Origin: Filobasidium wieringae
Taxonomy: Eukaryota > Basidiomycota > Tremellomycetes > Filobasidiales > Filobasidiaceae
DNA: 64,000 nucleotides
Direction: 5' to 3'
Assembly (NCBI GenBank): GCA_001600055.1
Contig: BCIV01000012.1
Coordinates: forward strand, 248,474-312,473
Part shown: in pieces, positions 23,183 to 33,725 of the stretch
Numbering within the stretch: the stretch's first letter is position 1
Layout: the number at the start of each line of letters is the position of its first letter
Notes under the pieces: generated by a model
Database searches by the model: none
What the model was told of the DNA's origin: nothing
Seen by the model: only the letters and a program-made list of their open reading frames with translations
Program-made: the position numbers and the translations under genes

Positions 23183-25916
23183 ACACGGTCGAATTCAGAC
23201 CATACAGTTGTAATCAAAAAATGAAACATGCAGCAAGGTGAAACGAGGTGATGTGGGCTACTACCAAGAGGTCTTGGGCCAGGCTAGCCGGCTTCTAGCT
23301 ACCTTGTACGAGACACGATGCGGGGATTGACACGGCCAGGAGGGCTTGAAGCCAAGGTGTACCGTTTAGTTCATAAAACGCAATTGTGCTACATGTTGAC
23401 CTCTCTGAGAAAGAGCAACCGCTACAGTCTTAATGGCTGCCATATACTGACCCGCTGTGAAACAGACGTAATCTTGCGCTCGTGACGGGACACTGGTTCA
23501 AACAGGTTTCTAAAACAGGGTTCGGGCGGATTCTTCGACATCAGTTGGCAGACGTGGTTGAGCCTATTGCCCATAAGACAGCGATGTGATTCGACAAGGT
23601 TCTCATGGACACGACACAATATGCACGAAGCGCTCGCTCAAGTGGCCATTATTATTGGGTTTACAGCTATCTGATACAATGGTATAAGGTTTGTTGAGAC
23701 CGATCCAGCCGAGCGCCAAGTCGAGTGGCCATGCTTGGTTTCCCCCCATTTCGACTGGTCCACTTTTGTGCGAGAGACGAACACGAGCTGACTCGTAGCT
23801 TGTCTCCGAATGGCAAGACAACGACGACTTGCGACATGTCAAAGCTCGCATGGTACCGCTCCATCGATATTCATAGAGTAGTGACTAACCTGAAACATCA
23901 GGGAGACACGGAAAGATGCGGCATCCAGTGGAATGCCGCGCGCAGGCTGGCTGAGGGATCACATGCTCACCGTCTCTTAGGGCTCGGAAGTATTTTCACA
24001 GAGAGGGAAAAGCCATCTGCTTGGCGAGGAAGAGCGCGAAGAGACAGGTCCAGAGGGAAACGATGCATATGGGTCTCTCGAGGTTGTACATGTGGACAGA
24101 TTGGTCAGGGGCAGTTGGAACGTTGCGGGCTGTTTTTTGTTCTGGTTCGGTTCCCCCGTTGCCCCTGTGCAGCGCTGAAGCTCGGGGTTGAGCGATCTGC
24201 GGAGATGACGGATTTGTTTCCTTGTTCTTTCTTCGTTCGTCGATACGTCGCGACAGGGGCCGTCCATCTGGGGGACCGTTGGGGGTTTAGATCTCGGAAC
24301 ATCAGATGACAATGAGCTAGAGCGAGTGGCCTGATAAGAATCTTGGTCTGCTGTGAACGAGGTGTCCAAGCTGTATTTCGGGCATGACCGTGTTTTCGGG
24401 TCGTTATTCCAAAATGACTGTACAGGATTTACATGATGTGAGCAATGATATGAGCCGATGCGGCGGACACCCAGACGACGACGGCGACGTCTGGCCGTGT
24501 GGGTACACCAGTACTATTCGTATTCAGGGGTTTGAAACAGAGGAGCTGGCTGCATACAGTGACACGGTTCGGCAACGCAGCCATTGCCTGTTCTGAATCC
24601 GTCCGTCATTGAGCGAGTACGCTACGCTACGGCTGAGAGTGTGGTTTGGGCTTGAATACGCGGCCGCCCGAGCGAGAGGAAAGCCTACGAGAGAATTCGA
24701 TTTCGTGGATTCCCCAACAACGTTCAATTCGCAGCTCGACTGTCCTGCTGACTGCTCTCATCTCTCCTTCCTCCTGCTCTCTATCACAAGGATGTACATT
24801 CCAGATCAATCCACATAGCATCTTCTTCTCTCCTCTTCCTTTTCTCCCTCTCGCTGTCCCTCCCCCCGTTTGCGTGAGTCGGATCAGCTGCGAATGCACG
24901 GATGATGCCTTTCTTTGGAGCTGATCATGCGCAATTGACTCTTTCACATCCCATGCAACTCCGACCCTTCCTTTCGGCAAACCTCTTTGTTCGTCCGGGC
25001 GACAATCTCCATATGATCTACTTTCATCTACCCCAAAAATTATCTCCTACGTTCATCATCACCGATTGACATCGCAATACCGCAAAACCTGGTTGTGAAA
25101 TAAACGTTTAGGTTTCTTCCTTCGCCCATCCGCCTTTCTCGACCTATCAGCATTAAAGTGTAAACACGAGCACAACAACTCCACTTTCAAGCTGACTGGT
25201 CTCCTGTGGTACCCTCACGTTCTACCTATCCCCCCCCCCACACATCACCCTATCTCGGTTGCGATAAACCTCCACCTCCACCCTGAACCTACGCAATTCT
25301 TTTCACTGCAGACTGTAACAAACATACCTCTGAACGAGGGCCGACAAAGGAATACTTGCTTTGAGAGACACGTCAAGAGGGAAAGGACTCTCCTTTTGCG
25401 GACTAGCCGTTTCAAGGGGAAGATCTCACGATCATCTCCTCGTTCCACGTTCCACGTTCACCGAGTCTAGGCTCGAGGTCTGAAGGAATACGTGCGGTTT
25501 GAGTTGGAGCAAGCGAAGGAAAATTCTACAACAGCGGTCGATCGCTAGGCTAGGCTATCGTCTTGGGATCCAGGGATAATCGTTATCAACCATTCGAGCG
25601 GGACTTTTCTCGAGTGATTGAAAGACGAGGAAAAGCTTAGACCTTGGAACAGTGTTCCACTCGGGTCTTGCTCTTCTCCCTGTTGTCAAGCTCACTGAGC
25701 ATATACGCCGAAGATCAAGAAACAAGACCTCGAGTACAAATTGATCCGTGCTCAGAGAGGAAGAAGAGTTTGGGGATAGGTTTCTCACCCCCCTTCCTTC
25801 ATCCCCATTGGGTCCATCGCTGGTCGGTTTCCTTCACCCTATACCTATTTCTCTCTTCCATTCCCTGATCAAGTAGACCTCTGGAGACCAACCACGAATC
25901 CGCTGGATAGGCAAAG
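23183..25916. other. 2.7 kb gene-poor region upstream of the RAN-type kinase
   Basis: No gene could be supported. The longest open frame (23725-24309) has no recognisable domain and an Arg/Cys-rich composition typical of chance frames. From about 24750 to 25260 the plus strand becomes strongly pyrimidine-rich with CT and poly-C tracts, as in fungal promoters and long leaders. The last kilobase is therefore likely the 5' leader of the kinase gene. Confidence 0.45.
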
Positions 25917-28900
25917 ATGAACATGGACCAGCTGAAGAAACCCATCAAGGGGGACGGATCTCCTTCCCCCGTACTGAGGCATATCGCTCCTACCACTCAG
26001 ACTTCTTACGTTACCGCCAATGCATCACCTAAACCTAGTCCTAAGCTGTCGCATGCTCAGGTCCACCCGAACTTTTCCTCTCTTGGACTTTCTTATCAGG
26101 TCGGAGGACTAGGGTCGACCGCGAACTCGACGAGTCCGTCGGTAGTGAACAGTCCGAAATTGGGGGAAAAGTCGAGGTTGCCGAGTTATAGCAAGGCGCC
26201 GCCTGGTTTCGGTCAAGCTTCGTTTGGATTCGGCGAGGGCACGACTTCCCCTGGACTACTCAGTAACAACGTCTCATTCGTCTCGGCAGAACAATACCTA
26301 CGCAATAACGGTCATCCCGCTGAGAACTCTGGCTACCCCGCGCATCCAGGACTCGTCAGGTCGAGGAGATCGTCCGTCGCTCTGGCCGTCTCCGTCTCTT
26401 TAGCCTCTCGATCACGCTCGAGAACTCCCGTTCAAAAGATAGGCAGTCCGCCTACTTCTCCCTCTAGAAGGATGAGCAGAGAGATTGGAGGCGGACAACC
26501 CATGACGGGACTACTTGGACAGGTCGCAGAGAATCAGCCCGCACCTACACCTCATAAGGGCAACAAGTGGATGAAAGGACCCGGCGAGGATATCGAGTTT
26601 GCGGATTTCGGTTGGGACGAGGCTTTCGAGGATGACGAGGACGACGAGTTGGCTTCCGTTTCGAGGCGGAGTGGGAGGAAATCGCAAACGGGAAAGAGCA
26701 TGACGAAATCGCCCGAAGGACAGGATGAGACTGGGCTGGAAGTCGAAATACAGAACATGGAGTTCAACGAGGATTCGGAAGGCGAGGACAGGGAAGATGA
26801 CGTGGATGACATCTTCCCACCAGGACATAGACTCGGTGAGGGATTATCGTTTCAGGGAGAAACTATCGAAGAAATCGACCCCGTCGCTCGGAGTCGTGAA
26901 ACGGGAAGAAGTCTACCTCAATCCAGTGCTAGTTCGATCGCATCGCTTCGCGAAAACGGTTTGACCAGGAGTGGTGGGAAACGCAAAGTGTTTGAAGTGG
27001 TCAGGAAATTGGGATCAGGGAGTTATGCTGTCGTCTACTTGGTCAAGGAAGTCGGAGGAGGTCAGGAATATGGTACGTCGGCCTGAGACAAGCGGGCAAC
27101 AATCAATTGAAATCATGCTGACGCGATGAGCTGTTCAGCCCTCAAATGCCTGTCTAAGCGCGATCTCGAGGACGATGCTCTGCACGTCCAGCTCTTTGAA
27201 GCAACGATCCACCTTTCGCTACCCCGACACCAGAACATCGTGACTCTTTACCAAACATTGCAGACCAAAAAGTGGTTGTTCTTGCTCCTCGAGATGTGTC
27301 CAGGTGAAGATCTGTAAGTGACTCGTTTTGTAAGCTCTTTGGATGGTGACGGGTTCTGACCTTTGCTGCGTTGCAGGTTCTACTGGCTCGAGCATTCGAG
27401 AGACTCGCCTCCTCACAGTGCCGCCGAGCCTCAACATAACGGTGCACGAATCGACATTCCCGAGAACCACCCGAACGGACGAGCAATCCCACTCTCATCC
27501 AGCAATCTGCCTTCATCTGCCGTACCATTCTCTACCAGTGCCATGATCTCCGGTATGGGTACTCCCCACGGAACACTCGGCCAATCACCCATCGCCTTTT
27601 CCCATCGAAGCCACTTTGCGAACGAATTCAGCTCGCCATATCATCACACATCGAACGCACACGCTGGAACGCCTACGACGCCCAGTCTTTTGTCCGCGTA
27701 CTCGGCGAATGCTCTTTTGTCGTCCCGACGATTGAAGTTGATCGCTTCCATGTTTGCTCAAATGTGTGAGGCGGTTGCGCTTTGTCACGACATTGGAGTC
27801 AGCCATAGAGATATCAAACCCGAAAACTTCATTTGTTGCGACTCTCAGGAACTCGCCGCGACTCGCGATGACGATGACCTGGGCCGTAAGAAGGTCATTG
27901 TCAAATTGACCGACTTTGGTCTGGCTACCACGGATGAAACCAGTGGAGATGTCGAGTGCGGTAGTAGACCTTATATGGCATATGGTAAGCTGTCGATAGA
28001 CATGGCTTCCTGCTTTCAGTCCACTTACTTTCGCTGCTTGTTAGAATGTCGCAACGAGCTAGGTCCAAACTATCAGCCTCGACCTGCCGACGTCTGGTCA
28101 ATGGGAGTCGTGCTTTTGAACATGCTCTTTCATCGAAACCCGTGGACGGATCCGGTTCCAGGAAACAAGAATTTTGACAATTTCATGGAAGATCCGATCA
28201 ATTTCCTGCTGGATCGTTTCACCGGTATTGGCCGTGAAGTAGCCACTTACCTCGCCGAGCGTGTGTTCAACGTCAAGATTGAGAATCGAACTTCGGCTCG
28301 TGACTTTGGACGCTGGGCCCGACACTTGCCAAGCATGATTGGTGGAAAGAAAGCTGTTAGCGCCTTGAGGCTCACGTACTTGAACAGCAACGGGTCGAAA
28401 GACCGCGACCCTCTCGACTTTAAAAAGAGCCCCATCGAACCTCGTGGAGCGTCTTCTGCATTGTCTATCAGTCATACTGTCCACAACGGCTTTACCCCTA
28501 GTTCCAACCAGGCCAATACCGGATCAGACAGGCATACTTCGCACGTTGCTGAGACGTTGCCCGAAGTGGAAGAAGAGCCCGCCAGCAAGGATCGCACGCC
28601 GCAACATCTAGCCGCTCCGCTCGATGCCCTCGAAGAATCAATGTCTCCCGTTGTGCCGATGGAGTCCAACATTGGTTCCATCGCATCCAGTGGTTTGAGC
28701 GAGACGACTTCTGCTTCCGGTCCCAAAAGGAAGAAGAGGGGAACGCGAAGCAAGAACAAAGCGGCCAGTCTCGCTGCTGCGGCTTTGATGGCTGGTATGC
28801 CTGCTTCACGACCTTACAACCCGATGGCGGAAGCTGTGATCGAAAAAGAGGCAGTACTGAGAGAGCTCGCTGCAGCTTCCCAATCGCTTGCTCGAGAGAT

Positions 28901-30141
28901 ATCCAAGGCCACCAAGTCTCCCCAAGAGTCGGTCATCGATCTAGATGAATTTCCGAAATTGGGTGACAACGTCAAGCCTGGCGAGATCAAGAAGTCCAAG
29001 TGGAAGGCTTTGATGTCCATGTCCAATGGCAACCCGGAGCTTCAAGCGCTTGCTCGCAAAGTGCAGGAACGCGACGCAGGCCCTTCGCCTTTCCGCAGCG
29101 CACCAGCCAAGTTACAACATGTCGATCACAGCGTCTCGTCCGGTCAAATGACTTCCATGAGTGGCTCTCAGAGCAGCACGGCAACTCCCGGTCTAAGCTT
29201 GTCTCCTACCAGTCAAGTGTCAACTTTCAACCCTACCCAGAGCCTTCCGGGTCCTCTCGAGAGCGACAATTGGCGTCGTGCTCCTGGTTCTCGGGACGCT
29301 GGCGTCGTAAAGGCGCCGTACGTACCTAACAATTCGATGACTTCATTGGGACAAGCAGAGGACGAACGCGGTCGCATGGCCAACCCGAACGGACGTCCTC
29401 GCCAATCCGGCAGTCATTCACGGACGAAAAGGTACGACTCTCGTGACATGTCCCCGGTTCCTACCTTGGGATGGTCATACTCGTCTGGACCCAGTTCTGT
29501 CTATTCCCAAAGCACTCGAGACGGAAACTCTATCTATTCCGCGTTCAGTGCCTCGTGAGTCGTTCTCGAAGTTTCTTCCACAAGTGGCTTTTTGTATTGA
29601 CAGCTACTCCTCTAGATCTTCCACTCTTGCCACTACGTCGACTCACATGTCTAGTGGATCAAACACCAGTAATCGCTATTTCCCCAAGACTGTCAATCCA
29701 CCTGGCGTTCCGAGAAACGTCAAGCAGATGGACGGTGTGCCTTGGGAGGTAAACGAGCTCCCTCGACAACACCGTGTCGATCGAGCTGGTAACATGCCCG
29801 AGGGAGACATCTTTACCAGGCCACCCATGCCCAAAAAGATATCTTCCAACAAGGTCAATCGTCCGATACTGGAAAGCATCAGTGAGAAGCCATCCTTCTA
29901 CCGGAACACGACTTCATCTAGCAACCGCTCTGGCCCTCAAATACAATCCCAGTTGACTCCACTGGGCGAGTCTCCCAGCGAGTCTGGCTTTTCAACAATC
30001 ACGCGAACGGAGACCCACCTATCCACGACGTCAAACAAACAGACCCCGAACGCATCGAGTTCGCCAGCCAAGCTCAAGATGCAGATAGCTTCTCTCGGAA
30101 AGATGCTCTCCGGACTCAAGACTGGACGCGGAAGAGATTAG
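25917..30141 (+). CDS. RAN1/KSP1-type serine/threonine protein kinase
   Basis: Five exons (25917-27072, 27139-27313, 27377-27984, 28045-29554, 29604-30141) give 1328 aa. A disordered N-terminal part of ~350 residues with an acidic stretch precedes the kinase domain (about 354-740). The glycine loop reads GSGSYAVV, the catalytic loop SHRDIKPEN (about 586) and the magnesium motif DFG (about 622). The APE position is replaced by AYE. An insert of about 100 residues lies between subdomains V and VIa. The long C-terminal tail contains VPRNVKQMDGVPWEVNELPR, which looks conserved rather than random. Best match is the Ran1/Pat1-Ksp1-Sks1 group, which in yeasts links nutrients to meiosis, TORC1 and filamentous growth. 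The intron at 27985-28044 is exactly 60 nt and stop-free. Confidence 0.85.
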
Positions 30142-30414
30142 GTCATTGCATCTCGAGTTTACGTTCGCACACCGCATTTCACATCCGCATCAAATCACAT
30201 CAATCAAGGTAGTATAGCTGTATCATCAATTAGAGTAGACCACAAGCTTATCATAACAAGGCATGAACGAATTCCGCAACCTTTGTACCAGATGAGATTG
30301 CAAGCTTGTTGTAATTCAAATCAAACAAACTATTCACAGTCAGTGGCCTTGCAGCGGGTCTTTATGGTATGGTTGTCAACATTTTTTGGACATGCGTCAT
30401 CGATCCTCGACCGG

Positions 30415-31275
30415 TTACACTTGAACCGCCCACTGTTTCCTGTAAGCTTGCATACGCTCCAGGTCATCCTTGAGCTCTTCTTTACCTTCCATGTACTTCA
30501 TGATATCGGCGAGAGCGATGATGGGAACGACGGGGACGCCGAATTCCTTTTCGACTTCTTGAACGGTAGAGAGCTCGCTATTCTGACCTCGTTCTTGACG
30601 GTCGACCAGTTGGAGGATACCGACTAGCTTGGCTTCGGGGTGAGAAGCTAGAATGGCAATGGCTTCACGGATCGCTTTCTGTAGGTGCCCACGGGATGGT
30701 TCAGCAAGTTGCAACGCTCTCTCGTGGACAGGTACTCACACCGGAAGTGAGAACATCGTCGATAATGACAATCCTTCCCTTTAAGGGCGCACCGACCAAG
30801 TCACCGCCCTCGCCGTGCTGTTTGATACCATCAGCAAACCTTTCGCAGCATAGCAGGTTACTGCACTCACGTCCTTCTTCTCCTTTCGGTTGTAGCAGTA
30901 TGCCTTGTCGATTCCATGCTTGTCATACAACGTCATGGTAGTCGCCGCAGCCAAGGAGATTCCCTTGTAAGCTGGTCCAAGAAGAACATCAAAGTCGGGG
31001 ATCTTGCCGGACACGACGGTCGAAGCAAACGAGGTGGCAGCTCGAGAGATCAAGGATCCAGAGTACAGGAGACCGGCGTTGAAAAAGTAGGGGGACTTTC
31101 TGATGAAAGCGGATCGACGACCCCAGCTCAACGACGGCCACCTAATGGACTGTGCAGATAAGCCTCACCTTCCGCTCTTCAAGGTAAAGTCTCCGAAGAG
31201 CAACACCTTGCTCTCCATGGCCTTTTCAATGAACTCGACCTTGTATGGTTCTAAAGCTTGCGTTGAGGAGGACAT
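30415..31275 (-). CDS. URA5: Orotate phosphoribosyltransferase
   Basis: Converts orotate and PRPP to orotidine 5'-phosphate in pyrimidine synthesis, in the cytosol. Four exons (31275-31169, 31099-30871, 30817-30740, 30678-30415) give 225 aa, the family's usual length. The PRPP-binding motif [13 protein letters not shown] is split by intron 3, and the orotate loop is seen around [13 protein letters not shown]. The Lys-rich flexible loop lies around NRKEKKDHGEGG, the expected catalytic-loop position. The start is the first ATG, giving [19 protein letters not shown], a typical N-terminus. It converges with the kinase gene. Confidence 0.95.
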
Positions 31276-31459
31276 CGTGTCGAACTTTAATCGGACTTTG
31301 GATGGGTCTAGAGGGATGACCTAGACAGCGGCTCTCTAAGTGAGATCGAGCATTATCCATCTCGAAACGTTACGAGCTCTAGATTAGATCTGCGCCTATA
31401 GTGATGCGTTTTCACGGGATTTCGCAAGGGGAAAAGTGTCGGAAAGTCAAAAAGATGAA

Positions 31460-31553
31460 CGAAGGCAGTTGGGTTTGAACCAACGCAGCAAATGCTAACA
31501 GATACCTGGTATTTATTCAAGTCTGCCTCCTTAGACCACTCGGACATACCTCC
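31460..31553 (-). tRNA. tRNA-Ser(UGA) with a 12-nt intron
   Basis: The minus strand folds as a class II tRNA. The 7-bp acceptor stem GGAGGTA/TGCCTTC has two G-U pairs. D stem TCC/GGA and T arm GTTGG-TTCAAAC-CCAAC are intact. The long variable arm pairs AGC/GCT. The anticodon arm GCAGA-CTTGAAA-TCTGT places UGA at 34-36 once a 12-nt intron (TAAATACCAGGT) after position 37 is removed. An oligo-T pol III terminator (plus-strand AAAAA at 31449-31453) follows. Two partial copies of the 5' half lie just upstream. Confidence 0.9.
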
Positions 31554-31616
31554 AATGCTGATTTGCATTCATCATGGATACCCAAGTACCAACATTCAAC
31601 AAGGTACAAGCCTATT
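31532..31616. repeat. 85-bp direct repeat, copy 1 (tRNA-Ser 5' end plus upstream flank)
   Basis: These 85 bases are identical to 31687-31771. The copy includes the first 22 nt of the tRNA-Ser gene and 63 nt of its upstream flank. Confidence 0.95.
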
Positions 31617-31630
31617 GTCGTCAACACAGC

Positions 31631-31659
31631 CTGCTCCTTAGCCACTCGGACATACCTCC
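31631..31659 (-). repeat. Partial copy of the tRNA-Ser 5' half
   Basis: The minus strand reads GGAGGTATGTCCGAGTGGC and then TAAGGAGCAG, nearly identical to the start of the tRNA-Ser gene (acceptor 5' strand, D arm). The anticodon arm, T arm and 3' strand are missing, so it cannot form a tRNA. The upstream flank is not shared here; CTTTTTGATCAG follows instead. Confidence 0.85.
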
Positions 31660-31686
31660 CTTTTTGATCAGCAACAAGCCTGCTCC

Positions 31687-31771
31687 TAGACCACTCGGAC
31701 ATACCTCCAATGCTGATTTGCATTCATCATGGATACCCAAGTACCAACATTCAACAAGGTACAAGCCTATT
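31687..31771. repeat. 85-bp direct repeat, copy 2 (tRNA-Ser 5' half pseudocopy plus flank)
   Basis: Identical over 85 bp to 31532-31616. The tRNA-like part on the minus strand starts at 31708 and continues for about 28 nt (to 31681) before similarity ends. Perfect identity implies a recent duplication or ongoing gene conversion. Confidence 0.95.
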
Positions 31772-31776
31772 TTTCG

Positions 31777-31809
31777 GCGCGCAAGCGCGCCCCCTTTTTT
31801 TTTTTTTTT
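31777..31809. other. GC hairpin followed by a 15-T tract
   Basis: GGCGCGCAAGCGCGCC is a self-complementary arm pair (stem of 6-7 bp), followed on the plus strand by CCC and 15 T residues. It looks like a terminator-style hairpin or a pol III stop, but no plus-strand small RNA gene ending here could be recognised. It sits right after the second 85-bp repeat. Confidence 0.5.
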
Positions 31810-32279
31810 GTGTCTTCACCTCAGTCGTTCTTTTGCTGCTTGTCTTGGGCGTCAAGTCAGCCACTGACATGGTCGCTCACCTATCGGCTAGGCCTTCACT
31901 ATCGCTCCTTCGCATGTACACATCAGCCAACATTGTAGCATCCGGATGGACCACCATGGCCATGTACAGGTGTGTATACAACGATCTTATTCCCGTGACG
32001 GGGACCCCGCTCTCCCAAAGTGGATTTTGCAAGCGCGCGACCATGCGAGATTGCCACCTTGTTATTGTCGACCTAACCTTTCAGGGATACATTCGTCATC
32101 TCACTTTTCGTCTGTCCAAGCTTTCGAATGCTCTGCAATAGCTATATAACATCTTTGTTCGTTTCTGGTAATGCCAACTTCCATGTCCCTTCACTCTTCA
32201 CACCCATCATCCACATCCCTAAGCACTGACGGCGACCCAAGAAAAGTCAAAGCATCGACGTTGAGCATCTACTAGCACA

Positions 32280-33632
32280 ATGCAAGCTGTCCGTCTCGCT
32301 ACCGAGAATCGTACCTCTTCATCTCGGGGTCGATCCATCGCTAGTTCCGCTCCGGTCAGTCCACTGCGTTCTGCCCTGAAGAACAGTCGTCACAGTGGCA
32401 GCGACGGTACTTCCGACTCGGGCGATGAGCGTCGTCCCAATTACGCACGACGAGTTACCTTTCACGGAGAGAATCTGCGTGGACATGTCGACCAGGACGC
32501 GGCTCTAGCCAAGGAGTTCAGATCTTCTCTTCCGGTTCGTCGTCCTAGGGTTCTCAAGCGTAATACTGGATCGGCCGTTTCCGTCCTAGACCAGAAGCGA
32601 CAGCCTGAGGATCAGGCCGATTCTACTGGTGTTTCCGCTACAGGCCGAAAGACCGCTGATCACGCTCGTCCCACTCTGACCACCAGCGTCTCTGCTCCTG
32701 CACGAATGTCAGTCAGAAGCAAATCGGTCTACCCCGCTGCCTACCAAGCCATCACTCCGCCCGAACCGGAGCAAGAAGACCTGATGGTATTTAGCCCGGT
32801 TTTGCCTCCCGTCATGCTTCCAGAACCTGTCCACGTCCGTCAAACTCGGGAAGAGACCAGGCCCGGAGCACAACTGCCTCGACGGACTTCTTCGCCCGCG
32901 TCGATCACTTCGGATCATCCTGAATGGGAACAAGCCTCGGCGTATCCCTTCCCCAAGGTCGATGTCGCAGCACACGTCGACTCGATCATCATGAGACCCA
33001 GCAAAAGCGGTAAAGGGAAAGAAAAGGCTTACCCTGACCTCCTTGAAGATCAACCCGAGCCGATCACTTATCACCCGGCAGAACCTCGAAGGAAGGGAGC
33101 CAACCCGCCCGGTCCGCAATATCAAGCTTATCTCCATATGATCGATAAATGTCCTAATGCTGGGGAAGACTTGGCCGCGTTGACCGACATCTTTGTGGCA
33201 AGCCGTCCGATGACTGAAGACGTCCGTTCGCCTTCGAAGAGTACCAAAGCTACCGCTAGACCTACTTCGAGGAGGAAACAAGTTCCCAGATTGGAAGACG
33301 ATGATATCGTTTACCAAGACACTGCAAGCAAGCCCTGTAAGAATTGCGAGACCGGAACCACTCCTCCTCGTCAGAAACGATACGCCAGTGCCGATTGGAA
33401 ACAAATGTTCCCCTCGGCCGAAGCGATGAATCAAAAGACGGCCGACGCCAAAGCGATGGCCCTCGCCGGTCGGATCGCCAAGGAATATTGGGAGGAACAT
33501 CCTCTTCTGAACACGACGTGGGTGGAGACTCCTGACGTTCAAGAGATGTTGATGAACATGTTCTACGTACCGCCTGCGGGCAGTGTTCCCGATCGTGAGA
33601 GATTGGTAGCGTTGGGTATCGTTAGCGCTTGA
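32280..33632 (+). CDS. Unknown protein with PP1-docking-like motifs, single exon
   Basis: An uninterrupted frame of 450 aa, unusual in this intron-rich window. I recognise no enzymatic domain. Residues 31-34 read SALK and residues about 58-63 read RRVTFH. This order and spacing is like the SILK and RVxF docking motifs that recruit protein phosphatase 1 (known in regulators such as KNL1). The middle is disordered and rich in Pro, Arg and Ser. The last ~80 residues look folded, with helical character (DWKQMFPSAEAMNQKTADAK and EYWEEHPLLNTTWV) and one CxxC pair (KPCKNCE) before them. The ATG at 32280 is the first in frame. A PP1 regulator is a reasonable hypothesis, not an assignment. Confidence 0.75.
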   Translation: MQAVRLATENRTSSSRGRSIASSAPVSPLRSALKNSRHSGSDGTSDSGDERRPNYARRVTFHGENLRGHVDQDAALAKEFRSSLPVRRPRVLKRNTGSAVSVLDQKRQPEDQADSTGVSATGRKTADHARPTLTTSVSAPARMSVRSKSVYPAAYQAITPPEPEQEDLMVFSPVLPPVMLPEPVHVRQTREETRPGAQLPRRTSSPASITSDHPEWEQASAYPFPKVDVAAHVDSIIMRPSKSGKGKEKAYPDLLEDQPEPITYHPAEPRRKGANPPGPQYQAYLHMIDKCPNAGEDLAALTDIFVASRPMTEDVRSPSKSTKATARPTSRRKQVPRLEDDDIVYQDTASKPCKNCETGTTPPRQKRYASADWKQMFPSAEAMNQKTADAKAMALAGRIAKEYWEEHPLLNTTWVETPDVQEMLMNMFYVPPAGSVPDRERLVALGIVSA

Positions 33633-33725
33633 CGTGGTCGGTGCTTTTTAGAGGCACGATGTATTCCATGTATTCTATGTTACGGTATCTCTTTTATACA
33701 GTATGACCTGACCTGATATCATTTC

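Noticed and set aside
23725..24309. 194-codon plus-strand open frame
   Set aside because: Composition is Arg/Cys-rich without a domain, overlapping frames exist on the other strand, and it lies in a GC-rich non-coding stretch.
24470..24495. Inverted repeat CCAGACG/CGTCTGG with a 10-nt spacer
   Set aside because: A 7-bp stem is expected by chance in a window this long and no neighbouring RNA or promoter signal supports it.
31629..31708. Two further functional tRNA genes
   Set aside because: Only the first ~30 nt of the tRNA are present in each; anticodon arm, T arm and acceptor 3' strand are missing.
32709..33542. 277-codon minus-strand frame opposite the PP1-motif gene
   Set aside because: It is a mirror frame of a GC-biased coding sequence; the plus strand gives the coherent full-length protein.
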